Below, piece after piece: positions 22,916 to 34,369 of a DNA stretch of 64,000 nt. A model generated the notes under the pieces. It searched no databases and had not been told where the DNA came from. It saw only the letters and a program-made list of their open reading frames with translations. This DNA comes from Tillandsia leiboldiana (taxonomy: Eukaryota; Streptophyta; Magnoliopsida; Poales; Bromeliaceae): contig CM055076.1 of the NCBI GenBank assembly GCA_029204045.2, positions 13,937,902-14,001,901 of the forward strand, read 5' to 3'. The first letter of the stretch is position 1, and each line of letters opens with the position of its first letter. Both the position numbers and the translations under genes were made by a program.

Positions 22916-24440
22916 AAAATCACTTTAAATCATCCTTAAGTTGGAAAATGGTCTTCGTCATTTCCATTTTTTCTTGACGAGCCTCGGAGTAGAACTTCAA
23001 GAAGTAACTTGCTTTATCCACCATTTTTACGTGTTCCTTCTCGAAATGCTCATTTTTCTCTTGAAGGGAAACATTTACTTTGATCAAGTTATCCCTTTCC
23101 ACTTCAAGAGCGTTTGAGAGAGAAGTTGCCCTTTTTGCTTCTTCTTCGAGATCCTGCAATCTCCCTCTCAAACCCTTGTTTTGCTTTGCCAGTTTCTTTG
23201 AATCCTTTAAAAGTTTATGATAGGCAAAAGCAAAGTCTTCACCTTCGGAATTACTTGATTCGTCGTCCGTTGCATTTTTTTCAACTTGGGAGGAGTTGGA
23301 CAATGAATCAGATGTACTTGCCATAAAGCACACGAAGGGTGAAGTTGTGGACGCGTGGAACGCCGTTGCGTTATTTTCTTCATCACTGGAAGATGACTCA
23401 TTTGACGTTGAGGTGTCATCCCAAGTGACGGCTTGCATCGCTTTCTTCTTCGACGGATTTTTATTGGGCACTCCGTTGAGATATGGCCGTATCCTCGGCA
23501 CTTGAAGCATTGGATTTGTCCCTCCGAGTTTTTCTTATCCTTTGAAAAACTCTCTTGCTTTCTTGACTTGTAGCTTGAAGAACCTTTGTCTTTCTTCGAC
23601 TTTACGAAGGATGAAGTTTTACTTGAATTACCCTTTCGAAAGTTTCGGCGAAATTTTCTTGTCAAGAGAGCAAGCTGCTTCTCGAAATCCTCCATAGATA
23701 GGTTCTCGTCGTCGTCTGAGGAGGATGAATCCGCGTCTTCTTCTTTTGTTGTTTTCAATGCAAAACCTGAAGACTTAGAAGAGGATGCTTTTCCAGAAGA
23801 ATAGTTAGTAGAAAATATCATTTCATATGTTTGAAGTGCACCAACTAATTCTTCTACACGGATTTCGTCCGGGTGTTTAATAGTTTCAATGGCCGTAACC
23901 TTGGAACGAAATCTTTCAGGAAGAGTTCTTAAAATCTTTCTTACAACTTTAAATTCTGGAATTTTCTCTCCCAAGTTAGCACATGTATTCACGATGTCTT
24001 GCAATCACGTATAATAATCTGTGAAAGATTCATTTTCTGCCATGAAAATAGAGTCAAACTTGCTCGTAAGCATTTGCAGCTTTTGAATCTTCACAAGGTT
24101 TGTTCCCTCATGTGTAACTTGTAGAACATCCCATATTTCTTTCGCAGTCTCACATGCCGATACGCGAGAGAATTCAGTTTGCGACAAAGCATTAAATAAG
24201 GCGTTAATTCCTTTGCCATTGTAAGAAGACGAGTTAATCTCTTCCTTGGTCCATTTCGACCTAGGTTTGATGGTGTGAACATCAACAATAATTTCAGTTG
24301 GATTTGACCATCCTAACTCGATTGATTGCCACACCCGTTCGTCGATGGAAATTAAAAAAGGCTTTCATCCGTACTTTCCAGTAGGCATAGTTTGTTCCAT
24401 CGAAGAACGGGGGTCTGTTGATGTTTCCACCTTCAACCAT
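22916..24440 (-). pseudogene. copia Gag (copy 2, better sequence)
   Basis: The ATG at 24438-24440 begins MVEGGNINRPP then FFDGTNYAYWKVRM. Capsid region: IDERVWQSIELGW, TEFSRVSACETAKEIWD, and LTSKFDSIFMAENESFTD. A TGA stands for Arg at ~24006. The acidic linker DADSSSSDDDEN precedes the CCHC knuckle CFKCRGYGHISTEC at about 23470-23520. A one-base loss right after the knuckle shifts into the frame encoding the coiled coil and the end of Gag at the Cassandra boundary. Confidence 0.88.
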
Positions 24441-24459
24441 TGTTTACAACCCTATTCCC

Positions 24460-24471
24460 GCTCTGATACCA
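24460..24471 (-). other. Primer binding site (copy 2)
   Basis: TGGTATCAGAGC on the minus strand, adjoining the LTR that starts at 24474. Confidence 0.95.
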
Positions 24472-24473
24472 CT

Positions 24474-25771
24474 TGTTGGGTTATATCTAATATGGATCTA
24501 AATAGGGGAAAAAAACACCTAGAGGGGGTGAATAGGTGTAAACGATAAACACTCAAAAATCTGTGTAATAAAACCCAATGCGGAAAAATAAATAACACGC
24601 AGAGATTTTACGTGGAAAACTCCATCACAGGAGTAAAAAACCACGGGACCGATCACACGGTGAAATCCACTAGAATTATAACACGTACAAAGGTGATATA
24701 ATGTACTCACACACGATTCAACCTTTTTCCATACGCTCCTAGTAGATCTTCTCCGCTTGCTCCGCAACGCGCCTCGAATGCACGATGTGCGTCCAACGCC
24801 GAATCCACGGCGTCCAACGTCGAATCCACGACGTCTGACCGAATCCATGGTCTCCACCAAGTAGTACGTCTCGATCACACGAACGTATCTCGCTCCGAAT
24901 CCACGAGAGCGGTAGCACCTTGAATCCACAAGGCCACGCGAATCCACGCGCCGATTTTGGGGAAAATCGTTGTTTTGTCGGTGGTGATGATCCGCCGAAT
25001 ACTTAGATCAAAGATAGATCGAAAATCCCATCTAAGTATTCACTAATTTGATTCTACTCAAAATCTAAGTATGAAAACCTAGAATCAAATTAATTAATAT
25101 AGATGAAGAAATATAGAATTAAATATAGTTATTTCCTTTCTTCTCTATATGTGGATCTATAAGTTTTTCATCCGTTTATTTTCCTCGTTCATTTACGGAG
25201 ATAAAAAACTTATTGTGGATTACCCTAAAAGAAAGAATTAGGGTTTACTTATAGGTTAGAAACCATTGGAAGAGGATAAGAATAAAAAACTAACCTTATC
25301 TGGAAATTTTCGGGTCGACAGTCCGGACTGGAATTAGTGCGATACGGACTGTCGTCATTAAACAGAGTTTTTCCAAAAAGACCACGTTCGGGGTCCGGAT
25401 TGAAATCTCACGGTCCGGACTGTTCATGCAGTTTCAGCAAAATCCACGTTCGGGGTCCGGACTGAACAAGATGTGTTCCGGACTGGATTTGCGCATGAAC
25501 TAACCTATGTTCGGGTTCCGGACTGTAGTACTCTGATCCAGATCCTGAACATATAACATGTCCAGTTTTTTATTTTTATTCGATTAAAAACTCATCCAAG
25601 TGTTTCTACATTATAAGAAGTATTCGGATCACCAAGATTGTTTAGTTAAACTTACCTGATCCTTTTGAATTCTTCTTTCTTGAGATTGAGGTATATGATC
25701 CAAGCTTCTTCATCTTCAATCTTCAAGACTTAAACTCTTTCACGAAATACGCCAAAACAAAATCCTTAACA
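24474..25771 (-). repeat. 5' LTR of the copia element (copy 2)
   Basis: 1298 bp, clean sequence, TGTTAAGG... to ...CCCAACA on the minus strand. U3 TCCGGA array at about 25315-25555, with CTATAAG just inside. Best reference copy for the family. Confidence 0.95.
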
Positions 25772-27203
25772 TGTGCGACAGGCAGGCTTTGTGTCACGCC
25801 CCGAGTCCGCCAATTTGGTCAGTTCGGGCACGCCAACAGACCCGCCAATCGGGTATGACCCTTCACTACCCGAAAGGAACGGTAACATCCATAATAATAC
25901 AACAAGTGTATGCGGAAGCTCAATATCAGAGTACTAAAAATCACTACTAATTTAAAACTTTCATTCAATAACAAACAGTTAAGCGGAAATGAAAGCATAC
26001 AAGAATGAACCATAATAAACTTTATTACATTTTACATCTCTCAGCTTACAATTAAATAATATTACAATTCTTTTCCTCACAATACATGGTTCACTCAAAA
26101 CATAAAAGAAGGGTACCTCTGCTATACCCTCTAGGTCTCTATGCTGCTGGGCACTTGCCCCTGTCGCATGCCTCGCTGACTGCATCTGAACATGGAAAAA
26201 TGGTCACCCGAGGGTGTGAGAACTACTTAAAGTTCCCAGTGGGTTCAACCACCGAGAAAAAGTGTCCTACACCACTTGGTCCAATGGAAGCAAGAATAAT
26301 AGAATGCTAGGAAACTAAAATACTCAATATTAAAATGCTGCTATGCATATAATGGGTCACTACACTATCTGTGTATAATCATCATCCCAACACTACTCTG
26401 TCCAGCCATACTAGGCTACTATGCACCAACTCGGCCACTATGCCGCTGTATACAGGGTTCAACTAACCCGACCACCTTGGCCACTCTATTTTCTCTTTAT
26501 TCTTTACATTCCGGTGCTTTAGTTCAAGTTAACCCTCAAAAATTCTTATCCAACGGGCCCCAGCCCGGTAGTCATGCTACCACAAGATAAGATTTCTAAG
26601 GTTGCCGATAACACCCGCAAGTGTTACCCCGCCCTACGGGAGAAACGTGCCAGACGGGTCACTCCCCGGGAGAGGGACACTGCCCAAAACTCCAACAAGA
26701 GCTACGTTTCACCCCCGAAGGTACGTCCGTTTTATCATTATCTTTTCTTTCTTTTCTTTTAGCTTTAGCTCTTTACTTTGCCTTTCCTTTGGGAAGCTGA
26801 GTCTTGCTAACACACTTCCCCCCGGAGTGAAATATGCTCAACCTTCCCGTTGGCAACTTAGCTTTAATTCTTTAATTCACTTGGGAGTGACATATGCTCA
26901 ACCCTCCCATTAGCCATTTAGACTTTTCTTTTACAGCTTACATTTACCGGGTCCGAGGGTTCCAAAAGACGGATGCCTACAACCCCAATCAAACAAGAAC
27001 AGGTTGTAGCACCGCCTCCCGTAGTGCTTGGCCCAATGTATTTTATTTTTCCTTTTTACCTTTCTTTAATCATTCTCTTTCTTTAAACATTCTCTTTACA
27101 CTTTAGGTTCAGATGAGTTTAAGGCACCTTGGCACTCATCTACCCGGGAGTGACATATGCTCAACCCTCCCGTTAGTATTCATGTCTCAATGTTTCTCTT
27201 TTG

Positions 27204-27387
27204 CTTGAGCAATTTGCTTGTCTTGCTTATTAATCACTTTTAGCTCTCTCTTGAGCAATTTGCCTGTCTTGCTTATTAACCACTTTTAGCTCTTTCTTGA
27301 GCAATTTGTTTGTCTTGCTTATTAACCACTTTTAGCTCTTTCTTGAGCAATTTGCTTGTCTTGCTTACTAAGCCACTTTTAGCTTTC
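27204..27387. repeat. 46-bp tandem repeat, four copies
   Basis: CTTGAGCAATTTG recurs at 27204, 27250, 27296 and 27342 with CACTTTTAGCT in each unit. It lies in the R/U5-like part of the solo LTR. The rest of 26500-28380 is CT-rich with many short TTAGGTT/CTAACTCTA echoes and no gene. Confidence 0.85.
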
Positions 27388-28409
27388 TCTTAAGCTTTAT
27401 CTCTTTTATCCTAAGTTCTTTACTTTAGGATAATTTGGGTGTCTCTAACACCAATTTAGGTTTGAACTTCTTGTTCATTTACATTTACACTTATTTTGCC
27501 ACTTGGCAATATCTTTAGTTTCCTAGCCCATTTTTAAACTTTTCTTTACTTGTTCTCGATTCACAACCCTATGTTTCAATTACCTTTAAAGTTACACTAT
27601 GTCACAAGGACACTAGTCACTTTCAATTTTATCTAACTTAGAGTTTATTAACTCTATTTCCCATTTTCCCTTTCCTTTATTTAACTCAGATTGAAGTTAA
27701 AATAATTTGTCCATTTGCCCAGACGTCCTATGACTTTCTAGGATTATATTTGTTTAATTCTTTAACTTTGGGATCTAATCCCCTTTTCCTGATTCCTCAC
27801 TGAATCCTAGAGTTATACTAACTCTATTTTCTTGTTCCATGTTTAACTTAGGGTTGCACTAACTCTATTTCATCACTAGAGTTTAACTCCACTAGTTCAT
27901 CTTAGGTTCCTTTACCTAAGTTCCATAACCTATTTAACCTAGAGTTCTCTGACTCTATGTTGAATACCCTATTCTCAACCTTAGGTTATTTCCCTAAGAT
28001 AATGTCACTCGTCCATCTAGGTTTAACTCCTAGGTCATCATGCCACTCGTTAAACCTAAATCTAGGTTTTCTCCTAGGTCTCACTACCATCATGCAATTC
28101 TTTTCCCTTATGCTTTCACATGGTTCCTAGGGTTACACCCTAACATAATCACAATAATAAATAATTGTTTATCACTTTCATGCATGCGTTTATTTTCATC
28201 TCATTCATAAAATACTATTTACTTCTACACATGCATATTTATCATAATTCCCTAACGCCTCTAACTGGCTACTATCATGCTTCTAGATCGAAAAGCAAAG
28301 GAGCAAGGGGAGAGGTCACCCAATTTCGGCAGAATCCCCCACCTTGTGGTGTACCCAATTGCTTGTAGACACTTGTAATTGGTCTTCGCACGATTGCTCC
28401 AATTTCCTC

Positions 28410-29060
28410 GAGCTTGCACGCAAAACGGTGCACGCCCACTGAACCTGCATGCAAAACGGTGCACATTGGTAGAGACTACACGCAAAACGGTGCGCGTTCA
28501 TCCTAGTTGCATGCAAAATGGTGCACACAAACGATGCGCATACCTTGGGTTTGCACGCAAAACGGTGCACGCTTTTCTTCAAGGTTGCACGCAAAACGAT
28601 GCACGTCTTTTTAACCCTGCACGGAAAAAGATGCATAACATTAAAGACGGAACGCAAAACGGTGCGCGACAACTCAACCTGCACGCGAAACGGTGCACGT
28701 ACCTCAAATTTGCACACAAAATGGTGCATGTTTTTTTGTAGGATTGCACGCAAAATGGTGCACATTTTTTTAACCCTGCACGCAAAACGATGCGCAACAT
28801 TAGAGTCTGCACGCAAAACGGTGCACGTCAATCCAATCTGCATGCAAAACGGAGCACGTACCTCGGATTTGCACGCAAAATGGTGCATGTTCCTTTTTCA
28901 ATGTTGCACGCAAAACGGTGCACGCTTTTCGAGTTTGCGCTCAAAATAGCGCATGTCCGTCGAGTCCGCACGCAAAACGGTGCATGTCTTCCTCGAGCTT
29001 GCACGCAAAACGATGCGCGCCAAACGTCCGGCGATACACCGCGCAGCAAAACGGCACAGT
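28410..29060. repeat. ~31-bp array with GCAC...GTGC dyads, about 20 copies
   Basis: The near-constant core GCACGCAAAACGGTGCACG is separated by ~12-14 variable bases. Each core can pair GCAC with GTGC around an 8-base loop (GCAAAACG). Several ORFs on both strands are by-products of the repeat (Cys-rich reads such as HRFAC). It sits inside the solo LTR. Confidence 0.9.
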
Positions 29061-29360
29061 AAAACTCGGTCCCTAACACGCACAACGGCATGGGGTCAAA
29101 TCCAAAATCCAAAAAGGAAATCTCAAAACTGTGCCAAAAGTACCGCAAAATGACATACGGGACCTACCTCGACAATGTCGCACCGACCAACGTGTGCACA
29201 CGCGTCCATTCGGCTCCTTGGAACACCTTGCGCGCTCCACGGGGTCCACGGCGCGCTCGCGCGCCCTCGAAATCCCCCCCATGAATCGCCCTCTCCCTCC
29301 CCTTAGCCTATCTGCGCGAGCAAAAAGAAGAAAAGGGGAAGAAATGGGGCAATTCGGGCC

Positions 29361-29795
29361 CTTATAGGCCAAAAAACTGATTTCGGGCGCACCTTTCGGG
29401 CGCCCGAAATGGATTCGGGCTGCTACAGTAACCAGCCCCCCGCGGTCCACGCGTCCACGCCGTGCCAGCGAGGCGCCACGTCACCGTCGCTCGGCCAATC
29501 GTGAGGCGACACGTGTCCCTGGACCCATGCACCGCGACCACGGAACAGCGGCGGCCAATCAGAGGCCGCCGCGTGGACCGCACCCACGCCCGCGCTGACG
29601 CACGGCCGCAGCGACGCGCCGCGTCGCGCGTCGCGTCGCGCTGAACAGCCAATGGGAGGCCGACACGTGGCCTCCCCGCTGACACCGCGCCAGGGAGCCA
29701 GCGCGCCTTCCCCACGCGCCCTGCCGCCCTCGGCCGTAGCGTCCACTCGGGCGCCGCCACGTGGCACGCCCCAGCGCGCCGCGCTTGCTTGCCAT
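29361..29795 (-). promoter_or_regulatory. GC-rich U3 region of solo LTR with CACGTG-like boxes and TATA
   Basis: CACGTG-type motifs (ACACGTGTCC, ACACGTGGCC, CCACGTGGCAC) occur at about 29510, 29663 and 29757, mixed with CCAATC/CCAATG boxes, and a minus-strand CTATAAG follows at 29361-29367. The layout is like the better arrays at 52450-52880 and 55030-55340. The long ORFs here on both strands reflect high GC only. Confidence 0.5.
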
Positions 29796-29797
29796 GC

Positions 29798-29934
29798 CTC
29801 GGGATTCGCGCCCGTGCCCCGGGATCCGTGCCACTGCATCGGGATCCGTGCCAATTGCCTCGGGATCCGTGCTACTGTCTCGGGATCCGCGCCAACTGCC
29901 TCGGGATCCGTGCCATTGCCTCGGGATCCGGGCG
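29798..29934. repeat. ~24-bp CGGGATCCGTGCC repeat, about six copies
   Basis: Tandem units of CTCGGGATCCGTGCC plus 6-9 variable bases. Just beyond, GCTACAGT recurs five times up to ~30045. Part of the solo LTR. Confidence 0.85.
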
Positions 29935-30553
29935 TGTTACAGTAACTTTCGGGCGCTCCTCGGTCTGGACCGGGCTGCTACAGTGAACCGGGTTCGCTAC
30001 AGTGCAGCCCGGTTTGCTGCAGCCCAAAAATCCAGTTTGCTACAGTACTTTCCGGGCGCCCGGAACCAACTTTCGGGCGCCCGGAAGTTGGGCCCAAGCC
30101 CGGTTTCGCCCGTTTTTTTCCGTTTTCGCCCGTTTCTCGCCCGTTTTCGCTCAAATTTGACAGGCAGCCACAGTTTAACTTGATTTATCACCAGGCACTT
30201 CAAATTTTTCAATTTGGACCACTTCTGGGTCGCCAAAAGCCTCACTGTAATCACAATCGCCGACGGGCCCCGTTCTCACTATTTGGGCATCCAATCGACA
30301 CGAAACTTTTACTGTGACCTTAAAATATATTTACGGAGCTCCCGAAATTTTCTTGGAATTTTTTGGCATTGTGAATTTTCTGCTGAAAATCAGGGCCCAC
30401 TTTCTCATATAAAATTGTAGATCTCTTATTTTAATCCCGATTTGGGCCCAATTCATTCCCAGGTCACCCTCTACTTTTCTAAACTCAATAAAAATGGTAT
30501 TTCATACCATTTTTATTTACATTTATTTATATACCAAATTCTGGTACCTTACA

Positions 30554-31746
30554 CTTTGAGTCCTTGAGACTCCTTTTTCCATCGATGTTATGCGTTGGCC
30601 AGCATACCCGATACGGCAGGCACAGCATGCAGTACCAATGTTTACTGGTGATTAGATTGGGTTTATTCAGGCAGGTACTTTCATTGTTGCACTCGTGTCA
30701 GGGGGGGCTGAGTGGAGTCTAGTAGCTGTGTTTAGACCAGTGCTAGCATTGTTGGGAACCGTTTGGGGTTAACGGTGGTCCCGAGGTCGTTGTGAGTTTT
30801 CCGACCGTTGTGCGAGAGGTTGAGGATCTTGAGTCTATCCGTTCTGAGAGAGAGCGTGGATTTCGATTATAGCCTGCATGTGCCACTACTCGATAGCGAG
30901 TTAGTCCGTATGGACACCCTACGTAATTCCTGCCCGGCAGTGGGAGGTGGTTGTAGGTGGGCGCAGGCTTGACTGGACCAGATGTGGCAGTCAGCTCGAT
31001 TGGGTCGATTGTGCACTTCATGTGCGAGTGGTTGCATACCTTTCATTGGTTTTCCCCTTTTGAGCATTTAGATAGAGGCATGGTAGCTGTTGAGTACCTA
31101 CAGCTTTCTTGTTCAATTTTTACTGCATGGTTATCTTATGCCTCTAGTAGACTTAGTGGGCAGATCGTCGGGCCTGGCGGTGGTACCCACTGAGAACTCC
31201 CTTTTTGGTGTAGTTCTCACCCCCGTTGGGGGTTTTCCCCCTCCTTTTTCTTTCCTCTCCTTTGTTTTGCAGAGTCTTAGTAGGGGTTGCTATTTCTGCG
31301 GTTGCTGTACGTGGCGAGGGAGTCGCGAGCTAGATCCCTACCCGTCTGTGGAGAGTAGCGGTACCCTTCATTGGAGATCCTAAGTACAGTCAGTAGATTA
31401 TTCTTTTATTTCCACTTTTGAGAGATCATTGTTTTGTGAGGATCTGACTTGTACTGAGAGCCTGTACACTTATGTATTATTTCAGGTTACCTCCCTGTTG
31501 AGTTCTGGTTTATTGTATTTGAGGATATTGTATGATTATCACTTATGGGTGATGGATATTGTATCATTATTTTCAGTTGTATAGATGGTTGGTTTTAGTT
31601 TTATAGCAATTTTATTTTATAGCTCTGGTATCTGTGTAGTTGTAGTCCCTTTTTCTTGCAGGTAGGACGCTTCGCCTATGCGGGGTTTTGTATAGGCGGC
31701 GGATCTGTTGGCGAGTCCGGGTCGCAGTTTCGACCCCGGGGCATGA
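30554..31746 (+). mobile_element. Long-LTR segment, 3' part (host of nested insertions)
   Basis: It ends TTTCGACCCCGGGGCATGACA. Its reverse complement matches 48290-49410 in order (CTCAGTGGG, ACTAGAGGCATA, CATGCAGGCTAT) and then the body around 50940-51030 (CCAAACGGTTCCC, CTAGACTCCACTC). The left end is the CTTTG duplication of the solo LTR and continues at 25772-25791. It abuts the copia-2 element at 31747, whose RT half is missing, so this LTR probably inserted there. Confidence 0.7.
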
Positions 31747-33240
31747 CATAGGACACAGAAATCATCACCAAAAATCTTCTCAATCTTAGGACGCTTACTT
31801 CTCCTAAGTTCAGACTCTTCTATAGGTTCACTAGTACTGGGTCTACTAGAACCACCTATAGTCTCAACAGGAACATGTCTCTATCTACTCTAGTTCTAAA
31901 AGAAAAGATATCCTTAGAGTATACTGCATCCCTAGCTTCAATAATTGTATTGTTAGAAATCTCATTAACCTCAGAATTTACCACAAAGAATCTATTAGCA
32001 TTACTACCATCTGCATAGCCTAAGAAAACAGTATCCACAGTTTTAGGACCAATCTTCCTCTTCTTACTTTCAGGAATCTTTACTTTAGCTAGGCATCCCC
32101 ACACTTTAAAATAATTTAAATTAGGTTTCCTTCCCTTCCAAAGTTCATAAGGAGATACAGAAGAACTCTTGTGGGGAATCCTATTAAGAATTACACAAGC
32201 AGCCATCAAAGCTTCCCCCCAAAAGTTCTCGGGTGCACAAGAACTAATAATCATCGAATTTACCATATCCATTAAAATTTTATTTTTCCTTTCTGTTACT
32301 CCATTAGATTGAGGTGTATAAGGTGCAATCACTTGATGTACAATTCCAAATTCTTGACAGAAAACAGTCATCTCATTGGATGTATATTCACCTCCTCGAT
32401 GAGATCTTAAAATCTTAATTTTCTTATCCAATTGATTTTCAACCTCAGCTTTATAAATCTTAAATTTATTCAAAACTTCATCTTTATTCTTAATCAGATA
32501 AATATAATAATATTCCGAATGATCATCAATGAATGTTACAAAATATTTGCTTCCACCCCTACTGGGTCTACATCCATCACAAGCATCGCTGTGTATTAAT
32601 TCTAGTATATCAGAATCTCTATCTACAGATCTAAATGGTTTCCTAGGTTTCTTAGCTTGCACACATCTTTCACATCTATGATCATTTGAAACAGACTTAG
32701 GAATTAAACCAAAATTCATCAATCTCTTAATAGTATTGAAATTCACATGCCCCAATCTTCCATGCCAAACATCAGATGAAACAACATTCAAAATAATACT
32801 TTCATTAATAGTGGAAGTCATTACAGAAAACTTAAATAAACCATCACTCAAAAATCCTTTCCCAATAAAATTCTCATCTTTAGTAATTTCTACCCTATTA
32901 CATTTAAAAACAAACTTAAAACCTTGTTGAACTAAAAGAGAAGCACTAATCAAGTTCTTCCTAAGATCAGGAACATGATGCATGCCGTGCAAGGAAAGAG
33001 TCTTCCCAGAGGTCAACTTCAGGTCCACTCAACCAGGCCCAAGCACGCGCGAAGATGCTGCATTCCCCATGTTCACCGATCCTCCACTTGAGTCCTGATA
33101 GTGGAGTCAGAAGGGTTGGGTACATCAGTCAACATGTTCAGCTGACGCTTAGAAGGAGCTCCCTTCCTCTTTGGCACGGAAGGCTGATTCATGCGATAAT
33201 AGCAGTCCTTCGCAAAGTGGTTCGTCTTCCCACACACAAA
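31747..33240 (-). pseudogene. Second copia family: pre-integrase and integrase
   Basis: Frame 31856-33028 reads, from its N-terminus, the protease tail (GMHHVPDLRKNLISASLL), pre-integrase zinc region (WHGRLGHVNFNTIKRL, CERCVQAKKPRKP), and integrase core (HSDACDGC, FVTFIDDHSEYYYIY, SHRGGEYTSNE, YTPQSNGVTERKN). It ends with the C-terminal part YELWKGRKPNLNYFKVWGC and FLGYADGSNANRFFV. Arg replaces the usual Asp in the second catalytic block (SHRGGEY where SDRGGEY is expected), so the enzyme would be inactive. The linker toward RT (about 31747-31855) is present, but no RT or RNase H follows, because the long LTR begins at 31746. Protease upstream is broken by stops near 33030-33080. Confidence 0.85.
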
Positions 33241-34083
33241 GCAACCAGAATTTACTCCACTCCCCTTAGGTGCATGCTTCTTAAAGTTTGGGTTGAACTT
33301 TCTATGTTAGAAAGGCTTCTTCTTAAAGTTCCTAAAGGGTTGAAAATTTCTACCCTTAGGTTTCGGGTTCTCTACTAGGTTGGCTTGGGTAGAAGGCTCG
33401 CTAGGGTTCTTATCCCTAGCTCGGTTGGTTTCTTCTATCCTAAGGGATCTTGGGACAAAATTTAGAAAAAGTTTTCTTTGATTGTGGTTCAGATCATTAG
33501 CATGGCTAAACCAAGAAGGAGGCAACTTATCTATTAAAGTGGCAACTAAGAAACTCTCATCTAGATCTATACCACTAGATCTAAGCTGCTCAATAATATA
33601 CTCAAAATTCTGAAGTTGGTCAGACATTGGTTTACTATCTAATAATTTAAACTTAAGCAAATCTGAAGTTTAGTATCTCCTCTTAGTAGGATCAATCTGG
33701 CCATACTTCCGTTCTAAGGAAATCTAGAGTTCCCTAGCAGTCTGAATACTACAGTAAATATCATAAAGCTTATCAGATAGGGTGCTAAGGATCCAGTTCA
33801 GATAATGATAATTAATCAAAGTAGGATCAGTAGGAGGCACAGGCACAGGTGTAGGTGCAACAGCAGGAGGAATAGGAGCACTCTGACACTGGCTGTGAGT
33901 CTGAGGGCGATGTGTCACAGACTGAATAGCACCATCAGGTGCAGTTTCATTGCTATTCTCAACAGAATCGGAGATAGCAGAAATAAGCCCCAGCGTGGTG
34001 AGCCAGAACCGCATTTGGTTCTGTCACCTTCTAAAATTATGACCATCAAAGGTAAAAGGTTTCGCCGAATACGAATCCTCCAT
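33200..34083 (-). pseudogene. Second copia family: Gag
   Basis: The ATG at 34081-34083 gives MEDSYSAKPFTFDGHNFRR, a stop (TGA for Trp), then QNQMRFWLTTL, the normal start of a copia Gag. Later blocks are LSDKLYDIY, KYGQIDPTK and ELRSSGIDLDE-like capsid helices (33307-33660). The CCHC knuckle CFVCGKTNHFAKDC is at about 33205-33245. Further stops near 33300, 33673 and 33723 break it. The Pro/Val-rich insert at ~33820-33900 is unusual for the family. Confidence 0.8.
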
Positions 34084-34285
34084 TAATTAGAATCTTGTTA
34101 AACAATAACAAAAAAGATGTCAAAAAAAAATTTTGTTCTAGATTTAAAGATAGTTTAACAGTTAATCTAAGTTGACAGGTTTAATTTTAATTAATAGTAA
34201 AACAGTTAAACTATATTTTAATTAGTGAAATAAAATTTTCCTATCAACTATATATATCAAATTTTAAATAACAGTGTAATAATCA

Positions 34286-34369
<84 letters not shown>

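Larger units (their letters stand above)
13862..25771 (-). mobile_element. SIRE-like copia element, copy after the gap (probable assembly duplicate)
   Basis: Same element as 1097-13055: the same LTR-specific variants (GAGGAAA in the left LTR, GGGGAAA in the right), the same stops and the same Cassandra insertion with the same duplication. The left LTR is cut by the gap 25 bases inside its end. Single-base indels are dense from 13862 to ~18000 and rare beyond, the mirror image of copy 1. After the right LTR comes TGTGC, matching copy 1. Confidence 0.92.
25792..30553 (-). mobile_element. 4.76-kb solo LTR
   Basis: It starts TGTCACGCCCCGAGTCC and ends GGTACCTTACA, with perfect CTTTG duplications at 25787-25791 and 30554-30558 and no internal domain. 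That defines a solo LTR left by recombination. It shares short blocks with the 48-55 kb LTR family (CAAACAAGAACAGGTT, GTGTGAGAACTAC), so it is a relative. A minus-strand CTATAAG at 29361-29367 lies beside a GC-rich block, so sense is probably minus. It contains three internal repeat arrays, listed separately. The open frames are not protein genes. Confidence 0.88.

Noticed and set aside
1122..26481. Genuine tandem duplication of a retrotransposon
   Set aside because: Both duplicate ends coincide exactly with the N gap and differences are indel noise increasing toward it; contig overlap explains this better.
28410..29060. CRISPR-like regular repeat array
   Set aside because: The host is a plant, there are no cas genes, units are diverged, spacers are short and the array lies inside an LTR with its own target duplication.
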